From JALYOC01 sp036675345 (GTDB lineage Bacteria; Myxococcota; Myxococcia; Myxococcales; Myxococcaceae), in assembly GCA_036675345.1 (NCBI GenBank), contig JAKFFE010000017.1:434001-498000 (forward strand): a stretch of DNA of 64,000 nt, read 5' to 3'. Position numbers and translations under genes: made by a program. Positions 47,233 through 56,114 of the stretch are shown in pieces. The notes below the pieces were generated by a model. That model had not been told where the DNA came from. It saw only the letters and a program-made list of their open reading frames with translations, and searched no databases. The stretch's first letter is position 1; each line of letters opens with the position of its first letter.

Positions 47233-50200
47233 TTACGGCTGGCAGCTCACCCCGTTGGACTGGTTGATCGTGTAGCGCAGCCGGATCCGGATCGCGCCCC
47301 GACCGACGTGGTAGTGCCAGCGGATCAGCGCGGAGAGATCTCCGGTGGTCCAGAAGGCCGGGGAGAGCACCTCCGCGTGCTGGTCGAAGTGGGCGCAGAC
47401 GCCCAGCACGCAGTGGCTGACCCGGTCGGTCACCGACTGTCCGGGCCCGGCGGTGATGTTCCCCGCCGCGTCCAGCAGCTCCACCTCGGTCTTGGAGATG
47501 AAGCAGTTGCGGGTGTCGATCGGGCTGGGGTTGGGGCCGATCCGGGTCAGCCCGCTGTTGCCAAACGCCCGGTTGTCGAAGAACACCCCCGGCGAGACCC
47601 GCTCCACCTCACTGAAGGGCGGGCTGCACAGAGGCGCGCTGGCCACGGTGGTGGCATAGCGGGGTTCGCTTCCGAAGATGTTGTGCCAGTCGATGGTGTG
47701 GGTCATCGAGGTGCTGCCCAGCGGCGAGGGGGTGGAGGCGAAGGGCGAGACCCGGAACGCGATCCCCTGGGTGTTGAAGACGTCGGTGGTGGCGGTGGGG
47801 AGCGCGGTGGTGGGATCCAGATCGATGGACTGGGTACCGAGCAGGGAGAAGAGATCTCCCGCCACGTTGGTCACCGGGCAGTTCCCGGGGGTCTGCTCGC
47901 CAGCGTTGTAGAAGGTCCGGCTGCCGGTGTACCCCAGCGCCGGCTCCTGCCAGCCGCTGTCCAGGTGTCCGTTGAGCCCCACCTGGTTGAAGGCGTGGAG
48001 GATCTGATCGCAGTCCGCCACCGTGAACGGGTTGCCGTCCTCGTCACGGGCCCGGCTTGAGACCAGCAGGTCGCAGACGTCCCGGGTGGCCACCGGCACG
48101 TCGTTCATCCGCGCGTCCGCCGGCAGCCGGCGGGTCATGGTCAGGAACGCCAGCAGCTTGAGCTTGGCCCGGCCGATCCCGGGCATCACCTGGACCCCGA
48201 ACTCCACGATCCCATCCGCCAGCTTCACGTGCGCCAGGTTGATGATCCCGCTGTTGGAGTGGACGAAGCCGAAGTCACAGCTCCACGGAAGTACGGTGCA
48301 ACCCAGGGACGGGTCCCGGTAGACGTAGGTGGCCATGTGCGGGAACACCGGCCGTGCCATGTCTCGCAGAGCAAAGCCGATCCCGCGCGGCCCGTTGATC
48401 AGCTCCCCCACCTCCCAGGCTCCTTGAGTGGTGTCGGGGAAGATCAGGTTGCCCATCAGATCCGCGTACGCCTCGTTGATCGCGCCCGACTGGTCCAGGT
48501 AGAGCAGATCGGAGGAGTGGTGGATCACCCCATGGGTGAACTCGTGCCCCACCATGTCGTTGGCGGCGAAGCCGTTGCAGAAGAAGGCCTGCTGGGTCAG
48601 CGCCTGATCGAAGAACGCGTTCTGGCACCCGGTGGAGAGGTTCACGTTGGTGTTGGCCACCAGGTCTCCGCCCCTGCCGGTGATCCCCGCCCAGCCCAGC
48701 GGGGCGTAGAATTCGGCGACCGCGTTGACCGAGGCCCCGGTGTTCCCGCCCGGGCGGGTGGGGAGATTGTCGAAGCTGCGGGGCGTGACCAGGCCGGTGG
48801 GCACCCCGTCCACCTCATCCCGCACGAAGGGCCAGCCGAACTCGCTTTGGCCCAGCGCATCGGTGACCACGTTGGCGGGAATGTGCAGCGACTCGCCGGC
48901 CAGCACGTCCTGGGTCAGGGCGTCCACGTAGAGCACGTACTGCCCGCGCTGCACCTTGAACACCAGCCGCTCCTGGGTCCGGAAGGCCGGATCCTGCAGA
49001 TGGGCGGGGAGCACTCCCAGGGTCAACTTCGCCGCCTGGGAAAGCGCCTGCTTCACCCCGTCCTCCTGGGTCGGGTCCTGCTTCGCCCCGTCCAGCAGCG
49101 TGGTGCTCACCGCGTCCAGCGCGGCCTGGGGGGTGATCGCAGGCGCGGCCGCGGCCTCGATCTTCGGCAGGCTGCGCCCGGCGATGGACATCACCCGGCC
49201 CATCCCCTCCTGGACCAGCACCAGCTCACTGCCGAAGACCGGCAGCGGACCGTACTTCTGCGCCAGCCGCACGAAGTACACCCCGGGCAACGCCGGATCG
49301 CTGGACAGGGCGCGGGGGGCGTACTGGCAGCGGGCCTCGAACGTCCGCATCAGCGAGGGGTGCTCCTCCAGGAAGCGGTAGGCCATCTCCACCGGGTTCT
49401 GCTCCCAGGGGAACCGGCTCACCTCCAGCCCGCCCAGCCGGCGGTAGCTGATGAACTCCGGCAGCGCCAGCCCGTCGCGGTCCAGGTACTCGGGTTCGTA
49501 GACGGTGAACTGCGGCGGGGTGCTGACCCTGGTTCCGGTCACCCGCAGCTTGCCGGTGATCGCCACCCCGTCCACCACCACCGCGGCCACCGGCACCGAC
49601 TCCGGCCACGGCTGCTCCGACTTCTCCGCCTGCTTGGGATCGACCAGCTCCGCCCACTGCACCACCTCGGCCGGGAACAGCCCACCCAGATCCGGGGCGG
49701 GCACCAGCACCTTGGTGCGGTGCAGCTCGCCCTCGAACCCCTTGGGCAGCAGCTCCTCCAGCATCACCGAGCCGGGGATCGCTTGCGGATCTACCGACGC
49801 TTCCTTGGCCGGGGCGGAGGTCACGCCGTTGGTGAGCTGGGTGATGGCCCCGCTGTCGTCGAAGTGCACGGTGACCCGGCTGCCCAGGACCGGCAACCCG
49901 TCCACCACCCGGTCGAACACCGCCACCGATTCGTAGCAGCCCGCGCTCTGCGGGGAGAGCTGGTACTCGCTGGAGATCACCCGCGGATCGAGCAGCACCT
50001 GGTACTGCTCCAGGAACTTGCGCCCCCGGTCCGGCGCCTTCTCTCCCCCCACCGCGACCTGCATCGACAGCGAGAGGACGGTGCCGGTCCGCGCGTCCAC
50101 CACCCACTCCACCGGGGTCTGGCTCTCCTTGCCCAGCTGCTGCAGCAGCGCGCGGCGCTCGTCGTCCAGGACCTTGAGGGCCGGCTCCCCGGTGAGCAGC

Positions 50201-50334
50201 ACCGGGCCGCTTCCCTCCTCCATCGCCACGCGGGAGGGCGCGGGCGCCGGCGCGGCAGGGGTACGGGTGCAGGCGGTGGGTAGCAGTGACAGCAGGCAAA
50301 GCAGCGGCGTCAGACGGGCTCGTCGTGGGTGCAT
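47233..50334 (-). CDS. Large thermolysin-family (M4) metalloprotease, probable lipoprotein
   Basis: A 1033-residue zinc protease. A signal peptide with a lipoprotein-like end (LLSLLPTAC) is followed by a long propeptide (about 30-450; two stretches resemble the FTP and PepSY-type prodomain, e.g. GSRVTVHFDDSGAITQL and GSELVLVQEGMGRVMSIAG). The catalytic domain has HEFTH (His597, Glu598, His601) and GAINEAYADLMG with the third ligand Glu621. SNSGIINLA supplies the late His region. A C-terminal extension (about 800-1033) is beta-rich and contains several Cys. Most M4 enzymes are 500-600 residues, so the extension and long prosegment are notable. ATG 50334 fits the signal peptide. It is divergent from the helical-repeat giant. 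Confidence 0.9.
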   Translation of the reverse strand: MHPRRARLTPLLCLLSLLPTACTRTPAAPAPAPSRVAMEEGSGPVLLTGEPALKVLDDERRALLQQLGKESQTPVEWVVDARTGTVLSLSMQVAVGGEKAPDRGRKFLEQYQVLLDPRVISSEYQLSPQSAGCYESVAVFDRVVDGLPVLGSRVTVHFDDSGAITQLTNGVTSAPAKEASVDPQAIPGSVMLEELLPKGFEGELHRTKVLVPAPDLGGLFPAEVVQWAELVDPKQAEKSEQPWPESVPVAAVVVDGVAITGKLRVTGTRVSTPPQFTVYEPEYLDRDGLALPEFISYRRLGGLEVSRFPWEQNPVEMAYRFLEEHPSLMRTFEARCQYAPRALSSDPALPGVYFVRLAQKYGPLPVFGSELVLVQEGMGRVMSIAGRSLPKIEAAAAPAITPQAALDAVSTTLLDGAKQDPTQEDGVKQALSQAAKLTLGVLPAHLQDPAFRTQERLVFKVQRGQYVLYVDALTQDVLAGESLHIPANVVTDALGQSEFGWPFVRDEVDGVPTGLVTPRSFDNLPTRPGGNTGASVNAVAEFYAPLGWAGITGRGGDLVANTNVNLSTGCQNAFFDQALTQQAFFCNGFAANDMVGHEFTHGVIHHSSDLLYLDQSGAINEAYADLMGNLIFPDTTQGAWEVGELINGPRGIGFALRDMARPVFPHMATYVYRDPSLGCTVLPWSCDFGFVHSNSGIINLAHVKLADGIVEFGVQVMPGIGRAKLKLLAFLTMTRRLPADARMNDVPVATRDVCDLLVSSRARDEDGNPFTVADCDQILHAFNQVGLNGHLDSGWQEPALGYTGSRTFYNAGEQTPGNCPVTNVAGDLFSLLGTQSIDLDPTTALPTATTDVFNTQGIAFRVSPFASTPSPLGSTSMTHTIDWHNIFGSEPRYATTVASAPLCSPPFSEVERVSPGVFFDNRAFGNSGLTRIGPNPSPIDTRNCFISKTEVELLDAAGNITAGPGQSVTDRVSHCVLGVCAHFDQHAEVLSPAFWTTGDLSALIRWHYHVGRGAIRIRLRYTINQSNGVSCQP

Positions 50335-50496
50335 CCGAGGTTCTCCGGTGAGGGGGCGGGGCGCGAAGGCGGCCGCCACCTCCACCCAACGGGCGCACGG
50401 AGGGATATTCCCGGCCCCACGCCGCACCGCAAAGAAACCTTACAGGTCGATGGTTTCCGTCCTCTCGATACTCCAGGGAGCCGAAAGGAACCTGGC

Positions 50497-53400
50497 ATGG
50501 GCGGAGTGACTGGAGTCGGGGGCAAGCAGCAGGTCGACGGGGGCGCGGGGAGCGCCGAGCAGGCCGCGGCCGCGGAGGCCCGACGTCAGGCAGAGGAGGC
50601 CCGACGTCAGGCAGAGGAGGCCCGGCGGAAGGCCGAGGAGGCGCAGCGCCAGGCGGAGGCCGCGCGCCGCGCCAGCGACCCGGCGGTCCGGACCCAGGCC
50701 CCGGTCCTGCAGGCCACCGCCGACCGGCTCTTCACTCAAAGCGAGCGCAGCACCCAGGCCGCGGGTGCCGCGATGACCGCGGCCAGCACCGCCGCCACCC
50801 TGGCGGGGCAGCCGCCGCCCTACCCCAACACGGTGGTCGGGACGCCGGACAGCTTCCGCACGGGTCAACCCGCCGAGCCGGGACGCGCGGTGCAGGACGA
50901 ACTGAGCGCGCAGCAGCAGTTCGCCCGGCTCTCCGGGACCCAGGCCGGGCGCAAGACCCTGCAGGCGCTGGGGGTGGTCAGCGAGCGCGGACTGCAGCAG
51001 TTCTCCGATCAGGTGGCCGACGGTGATCCGGCCGCGCTGGCACTGCTGGACGGGCTTCCCGCGGAGCGCCGGGACCTGGCCGCCCGCGCGATCTCCGCTT
51101 TCAATCCGGCGGCGGTCGAGGCGCTGACCGCGGACCCGTCGCAGGACGAGTACGGGCTGACGCCCGAGGATCGCACGGCGCTCCACGCGATCGGGCTGAG
51201 CGACGAGCAGATCGACCAGGCGGGAGCTGCGCTGCCGGACCTGCTGGCCGCGGCCAACGCGGAGGATCCGCAGACCGCGTTGACCCACCTTGCGGCGGCG
51301 GCCCAGCAGGCACCAGCGCTGGTGGACGCGGCCTGGGCGGCCTTCACCCAGCGGCCGGAGGTGCAGCAGTTCTTCCAGGAGACCCTGGGGGTGGACATCA
51401 GCGCCCTCCCCCTCCCTTCGGAGGCGGTGCCGCAGATCCTGGCCCTGATCGAGGCGGTGCGTGGTGGGGAGGCGGGGGCGATCACCCAGGCGGTGCTGGA
51501 GCTGGGCGCCAGCCTGGATCCCGCCGCCTTCGAGGGGCTGCTGGCCAAGCTGGGCGAGGCGCTTCCTGAAGGCGTGCGCGACTTCCTGGTCGGGCTGGCC
51601 GGCAACGAGGATCTGCGGGCCATCCTCTCCGCGCTGGCCATCGATCCAAACCTTCCAGCGCTGATGGACGCGATCCAGGCGAAGGATCCCCAGGCGGTGC
51701 TCAACCTGCTGGCGCAGAACCCGGCCCTGCTCACCGCCCTGGGCAGCGCGGTGGCAGACCTGCCCGGGGTGGGAGCGCTGTTCAAGCAGCTGGGGTTGGA
51801 CCCGGCCCAGGTCGAGGACCTGGGCGTGGTGCTCCCGGAGTTGCTGGCCCTCTCCTCGGCGATCCAGTCCGGCGACGTGGCGGCGATCACCGAGGCCCTG
51901 GTCCAGGTGGGTGGGCTGCTGACCGGAGAGGCCTTCGCCGGGATGTGGACCCAGGTGGCCGGACAGCTCCCCCCGAAGGTGGCGGAGTTCTTCGGCGACC
52001 TGATCAACCACCCCGATCTGCAGGGCGCGCTGGCGGCGCTGGCCGCCGATCCCCACCTGGGACAGCTGGCGCAGGCGGTGGCCGATGGCGACTTCGGGCA
52101 GGTGGCCACGTTGCTGGGCGCCAACGAGCAGTTCATGCAGCACGCGGCCCACCTGCTGCTGGAGATCGGGCCGGTCCACGCCTTCCTCACCGAGACCCTG
52201 GGGCTGACCGAAGAGCAGATCACCGCGCTCTCCTCCGCGCTGCCGGACGTGATCGCCGCGCTGGGCGCGGAGAGTCCAGAGGAGGCGATCGAGCGGCTGC
52301 TGATCGCCGCCTCCAAGATCGGTGACGCGCAGCTGGCGCAGACCCTGCTGGGGCGGCTGACCCAGACCGAGGCGTACCAGTCGCTCCCCCAGGAGGTGCG
52401 GGATCTGATCGGCGGGCTGCTGGGCGATCCGGAGCTGCAGGCCTTCGCCCAGGCGCTGGTCGACGATCCGGAGTTCTCCACCCTGGTGGCCAACCTGGCC
52501 GCGGGCCGGCTGGACGCGGCGGTGGAGCAGATCCTGGCCAACGACGCGGCGGTGACCGCGGGCGGCGCCGCGCTGCTGGACATCCCGGCGGTGCGCGCGT
52601 TCCTGGCCGACAAGCTGGGGATCGAAGAGGACCAGGTCAAGGAGTTGGCGGCCGCCCTCCCCCAGCTGCTGGCCGCGCTGGACGCGAAGAGCGCGCCCGA
52701 GGCGCTGGAGCATCTGCTGGCGGCAGCCGGCGCCCTCCCGGAGGCGCTGCGCGCCACCCTGCTGGGCAACCTGGGGAACCAGATCGCCGACGCGCTGGGG
52801 CTGGACCCGGCCGCGCGCGACTTCCTGCACGGGGTGCTGACCGACCCGCGGCTGCTGGAAGTGGTGGACGGTTCGGGGGCGACCCTGAAGACGGTGGTGG
52901 AGCAGCTGCTGGCCGGCGAGGTGGACGCGGCGCTGCAGACCCTGATCGCCGACCCGGCACTGCTGGGCTTCCTGGGCGATCACCTGCTGGCGCTGCCGCA
53001 GGTGAAGGCGCGGCTGGCCAGCTTCCTGGGGGTGACCCCGGAGGAGCTCACCGCGCTGGGAGAGGCGGGCTCCGGGCTGCTCTCCGCCTACGCCGCGCTG
53101 CAGGCCGAACCCCCGGACGTGCAGGGCGCCACCGAACATCTGCTGGAGGCGCTGGCCACGGTGGACCCGGCCACCGCCCAGAAGCTGTTCACCCGGCTGG
53201 CCGACGCGGTGGGCCTCGCCCCGGAGGTCCGGGACGCGATCAACGCGGTGATCGGCGATCCCTCGGTGCAGGGCCTGCTGGATGATCCTGCCTTCCGCAC
53301 CGCGGTAGCCCAGCTGCTCTCCGGCAATGGCCAGGGCGCGCTGGAGACCCTGCTGGCCAACCCGGCCACCGCCGGGAAGCTGCTGGCCGCGGTGGGCTCC

Positions 53401-54963
53401 GCGCTGGGCCTGGCCCCGGAGGTGGTCTCGGCGATCGAAGCGGCGCTCCCCCTGATCGGGGATCCGGCCTTCGCCGGCCCGCTGAAGGATCTGCTCTCCG
53501 GGATCATCGGCGGGGATTCGCAAAAGGCGCTGGCCGCGCTGGGGGCGCTGGGGGCGGCGGTCAACGCCCTGGCCCAGACCCACGACCCGCGGCTGATCGG
53601 GCTGTTCGACGCGCTGGGACAGCTGCCGGGCGGAATCGGCGAGCTGTTCTCCAGCCCGGAGCTCAACGCCGCCATCGTCAACAGCGGCACCGCCGGCTAC
53701 CTGTTCGACGCAGCGCGGTTGCTGGCGAACGGAGATCTCCAGGGAGCGGCCACCGCGCTGTTCAGCGCCGCCGGCGCGCTGCTGGGGTCCGGCGACGGCC
53801 CGTCGATCACCATCCCCGGCCTGGACCTGGAGATCACCCAGGAGGGCGCGGAGATGTTCGCGCAGCTCTTCTCCAACCTCTTCAACGCCCTCCCCAACGG
53901 GGTGAAGAACGAGATCAAGGCGAAGATCGCGCGCGCCCTGGGCGGGACCATCCCCATCCTGGGGGCGCTGATCACCGGGGCGATGGACGCCAAGGACTTC
54001 TACGAGGCGCTCCAGGACGGAGACACCGTCGACCAGTTCGTGGCCGGGACCCAGCTGCTGCTGGACGGCGCCAACCTGGTGGCGCCCGGCCTGGCCGGTC
54101 CGCTGAAGGTGGTGCTGGCGGCGCTGCAGGCCTACCGGGCGATCGACAACATGAAGGACCTGGTGGAGAACGCCGGCGAGGTGTTCCTGGGGATGGCCGA
54201 GGATCCGGACCAGGAGGTCTTCTCCGACGAGGAGGCGCTGGTCCTCTCCTACTTCGGCGGCGATGCCGAGCTGATGGCCCAGACCCTCTCCGCGCCTCCG
54301 CTGGACGCGCTGGCCGGGGACCCCCAGGCCCAGGCCGCCTTCCTGGAGGCAGCCCGCGCCGCGGGGATCGACGTGGCCGAGCTGCCGGCCTTCGCCCAGG
54401 CGGCGCTGGCCGCGTACCAGGAGCGCTACGGAAGCGACGCCACGCTGCTCAGCTTCGCCCAGGTGCTGGCGATGGGCCGGGATCGGAACCAGGGCGATCA
54501 CCCGATGAACGAGCTGGACCGGGACGCCCAGGCGTTGACCCTGCTGCGCCAGTACTTCAGCGTCGAGGAGCTGGTGGCGATGGGCGGCACCTTCCCCCGC
54601 CAGTGGGAGGAGCTGCAGGACGAGGACGCCTACGGGATCCCCGGCGGCTTCCAGCTGCTCCAGCAGACCTTCCCGGTGCTGGAGGACCTGCCCTCCCAGT
54701 ACCTGGACATGGTGATCGCCATGGCCCAGGCGATGGGCGTGCCTCCGGATCAGCTGGTCGCCTTCACCCAGGGGTTGATCGACGAACTGGGCGAGGACGG
54801 CCTGGTGATGATGCTGGGCGACCTGGTCTCCACCCACACCTACAAGGGGCTGGGGACCTGGTGGGGCGAGGACGAGAGCACCTTTGACCTGGTGGCGCTG
54901 ATCCAGAACGCGATGAAGACCCAGGCCCCGGAGACTGCCGCGCAGTACCCGACCCAGCCTTGA
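50497..54963 (+). CDS. Giant helical tandem-repeat protein of unknown function (family member 1)
   Basis: A 1488-residue protein I do not recognise. Residues 20-60 are a coiled coil of EARRQAE heptads, encoded by a 21-bp DNA repeat (50575-50620). From about 170 to 1100 come seven tandem helical units: the anchor motif LL.xNPAL and its variants recurs at residues 271, 408, 543, 682, 819, 955 and 1091, a period of 135-139. Each unit seems to be two half-units, rich in Leu/Ala with LxPxxRDFLxGLLxDP and ALPxLLAAL patterns. A hydrophobic module (about 1105-1225, with GGTIPILGALITGAMDAKDF) follows, then 260 residues of unique sequence. There is no signal peptide, Cys or catalytic motif. ATG 50497 has AAGGAA 7 bases upstream. 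A relative is encoded at 63010-64000. Confidence 0.85.
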   Translation: MGGVTGVGGKQQVDGGAGSAEQAAAAEARRQAEEARRQAEEARRKAEEAQRQAEAARRASDPAVRTQAPVLQATADRLFTQSERSTQAAGAAMTAASTAATLAGQPPPYPNTVVGTPDSFRTGQPAEPGRAVQDELSAQQQFARLSGTQAGRKTLQALGVVSERGLQQFSDQVADGDPAALALLDGLPAERRDLAARAISAFNPAAVEALTADPSQDEYGLTPEDRTALHAIGLSDEQIDQAGAALPDLLAAANAEDPQTALTHLAAAAQQAPALVDAAWAAFTQRPEVQQFFQETLGVDISALPLPSEAVPQILALIEAVRGGEAGAITQAVLELGASLDPAAFEGLLAKLGEALPEGVRDFLVGLAGNEDLRAILSALAIDPNLPALMDAIQAKDPQAVLNLLAQNPALLTALGSAVADLPGVGALFKQLGLDPAQVEDLGVVLPELLALSSAIQSGDVAAITEALVQVGGLLTGEAFAGMWTQVAGQLPPKVAEFFGDLINHPDLQGALAALAADPHLGQLAQAVADGDFGQVATLLGANEQFMQHAAHLLLEIGPVHAFLTETLGLTEEQITALSSALPDVIAALGAESPEEAIERLLIAASKIGDAQLAQTLLGRLTQTEAYQSLPQEVRDLIGGLLGDPELQAFAQALVDDPEFSTLVANLAAGRLDAAVEQILANDAAVTAGGAALLDIPAVRAFLADKLGIEEDQVKELAAALPQLLAALDAKSAPEALEHLLAAAGALPEALRATLLGNLGNQIADALGLDPAARDFLHGVLTDPRLLEVVDGSGATLKTVVEQLLAGEVDAALQTLIADPALLGFLGDHLLALPQVKARLASFLGVTPEELTALGEAGSGLLSAYAALQAEPPDVQGATEHLLEALATVDPATAQKLFTRLADAVGLAPEVRDAINAVIGDPSVQGLLDDPAFRTAVAQLLSGNGQGALETLLANPATAGKLLAAVGSALGLAPEVVSAIEAALPLIGDPAFAGPLKDLLSGIIGGDSQKALAALGALGAAVNALAQTHDPRLIGLFDALGQLPGGIGELFSSPELNAAIVNSGTAGYLFDAARLLANGDLQGAATALFSAAGALLGSGDGPSITIPGLDLEITQEGAEMFAQLFSNLFNALPNGVKNEIKAKIARALGGTIPILGALITGAMDAKDFYEALQDGDTVDQFVAGTQLLLDGANLVAPGLAGPLKVVLAALQAYRAIDNMKDLVENAGEVFLGMAEDPDQEVFSDEEALVLSYFGGDAELMAQTLSAPPLDALAGDPQAQAAFLEAARAAGIDVAELPAFAQAALAAYQERYGSDATLLSFAQVLAMGRDRNQGDHPMNELDRDAQALTLLRQYFSVEELVAMGGTFPRQWEELQDEDAYGIPGGFQLLQQTFPVLEDLPSQYLDMVIAMAQAMGVPPDQLVAFTQGLIDELGEDGLVMMLGDLVSTHTYKGLGTWWGEDESTFDLVALIQNAMKTQAPETAAQYPTQP
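50575..50620 (+). repeat. 21-bp direct repeat encoding coiled-coil heptads
   Basis: GAGGCCCGACGTCAGGCAGAG occurs twice in a row and a third, diverged copy follows. The 21-bp period equals seven codons (EARRQAE), so copy-number change would keep the frame and alter coiled-coil length by whole heptads. Confidence 0.85.
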
Positions 54964-55142
54964 CGTCCGCACGACGATGAGCCGGTCCTCGAGGTCAAGA
55001 AGCGGACTTCGAGGTCGACCCATCTTCCGACGGACCCATCTCCGGGGCCCACATCCGGTTGAATCGGCGCCCTGGTGCGCCCTTCCTCTGCCACGAGGCC
55101 GGAAATGCTGGACCCAAGCCCGAAGCAACGCCCGGAGGGAGC

Positions 55143-55574
55143 TTGAGCGGCGCCGACGCCCCCGACCCCGTGATGAGCCTGATCCGGCTGGCGGCGGCCG
55201 TGGCGCTGGCCGTGCCCCTTGGCTGGGAGCGCAAGGCGCGTTCCGCGTCCGCCGGTTTGCGGACCTACGCGTTGGTGGCCATGGGCACCTGTGCGTTCGT
55301 TCTCACGGGTCAGGGGGCGCTGGGGGCGTCCCCGGACAAGCAGGCGGACGTGCTGTTCGGGATCGTGACCGGGGTGGGATTCATCGGAGGGGGCGCAGTG
55401 CTCAAGGATCCGGAAACCCTCCGGGGGATGGTCACCGCGGTCAGCCTGTGGGTCACGGTCGCCATCGCCACCGCGGCGGCCCATGGGCTCTATGTCCTGG
55501 CGTTCGCGATGTCTTTGCTGACCCTGGTCTCGCTTCAGCTTCGCGGCCCTGCGCCGAAGGAAGAGCCTTCATGA
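55143..55574 (+). CDS. MgtC/SapB-like membrane protein, first of a tandem pair
   Basis: A 143-residue membrane protein with four to five helices and the MgtC-family pattern PLGWERKARSASAGLRTYALVAMG, then GIVTGVGFIGGGAVLKD and GMVTAVSLWVTVAIATAAAHG. MgtC proteins affect magnesium homeostasis and membrane ATPase activity in other bacteria. The start is uncertain: TTG 55143 has GGAGG 4 bases away, while GTG 55170 and ATG 55173 also fit the helix. The stop overlaps the next MgtC-like start by 4 bases (ATGA). Confidence 0.85.
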   Translation: MSGADAPDPVMSLIRLAAAVALAVPLGWERKARSASAGLRTYALVAMGTCAFVLTGQGALGASPDKQADVLFGIVTGVGFIGGGAVLKDPETLRGMVTAVSLWVTVAIATAAAHGLYVLAFAMSLLTLVSLQLRGPAPKEEPS

Positions 55575-56038
55575 GCGGCTTCGACTGGACCACCGAAGCG
55601 GCGATGTTGCTGAAGCTGGCCATCGCCTTCGGGCTGGGATTGCCGGTCGGCTGGGAACGCGAGAACAGGAACCTGTCGCCGGGGCTGCGCACCTACCCGT
55701 TGCTCTCGATGGGGGCCTGCGCGTTTCTGCTGATCGCCGCGCACGCGTTCAAGGACAGCGTCGATAGCCAGGCGCGGGTGTTCCAGGCGCTGGTCAGCGG
55801 GGTGGGCTTCATCGGCGCCGGGGCGATCATCAAGGGGAAGGTCCAGGTGTATGGCCTCGCCACCGCGGTCAGCCTCTGGGTGACGGTGTGCGTGGGGATC
55901 GCGGTCGCCTACGGGCTGTATTTGCTGGGGACGGTCCTTTCGATCTCCACCCTCCTGGCGCTGCAGATCTTGAGGCCGCTCAAAGGGAGGGAGACGGACA
56001 AGCGCCCTCGAGAGCGGGTGGACGACGGCGACCCCTGA
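55571..56038 (+). CDS. MgtC/SapB-like membrane protein, second of a tandem pair
   Basis: A 155-residue paralog of the preceding protein: PVGWERENRNLSPGLRTYPLLSMG, then VSGVGFIGAGAIIKGK and GLATAVSLWVTVCVGIAVAYG, with a charged tail. Neither copy carries the C-terminal ACT-like domain of long MgtC proteins. ATG 55571 overlaps the upstream stop, so the pair is translationally coupled and may form a heteromer (inference). It converges with a methyltransferase gene. Confidence 0.88.
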   Translation: MSGFDWTTEAAMLLKLAIAFGLGLPVGWERENRNLSPGLRTYPLLSMGACAFLLIAAHAFKDSVDSQARVFQALVSGVGFIGAGAIIKGKVQVYGLATAVSLWVTVCVGIAVAYGLYLLGTVLSISTLLALQILRPLKGRETDKRPRERVDDGDP

Positions 56039-56114
56039 ACCGATTCCGTTCCCGAGCAAGAGATCGGGGGGCGTTGCCGATCGCCGGGTGGCGCCTTCGC
56101 ACCGCGCTGACCCG

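Noticed and set aside
50440..55128. A 1562-codon open frame on the minus strand
   Set aside because: It is antisense to the helical-repeat gene. Its product is rich in Gln/Arg/Gly without hydrophobic periodicity, while the plus-strand frame has regular repeats and a ribosome site.
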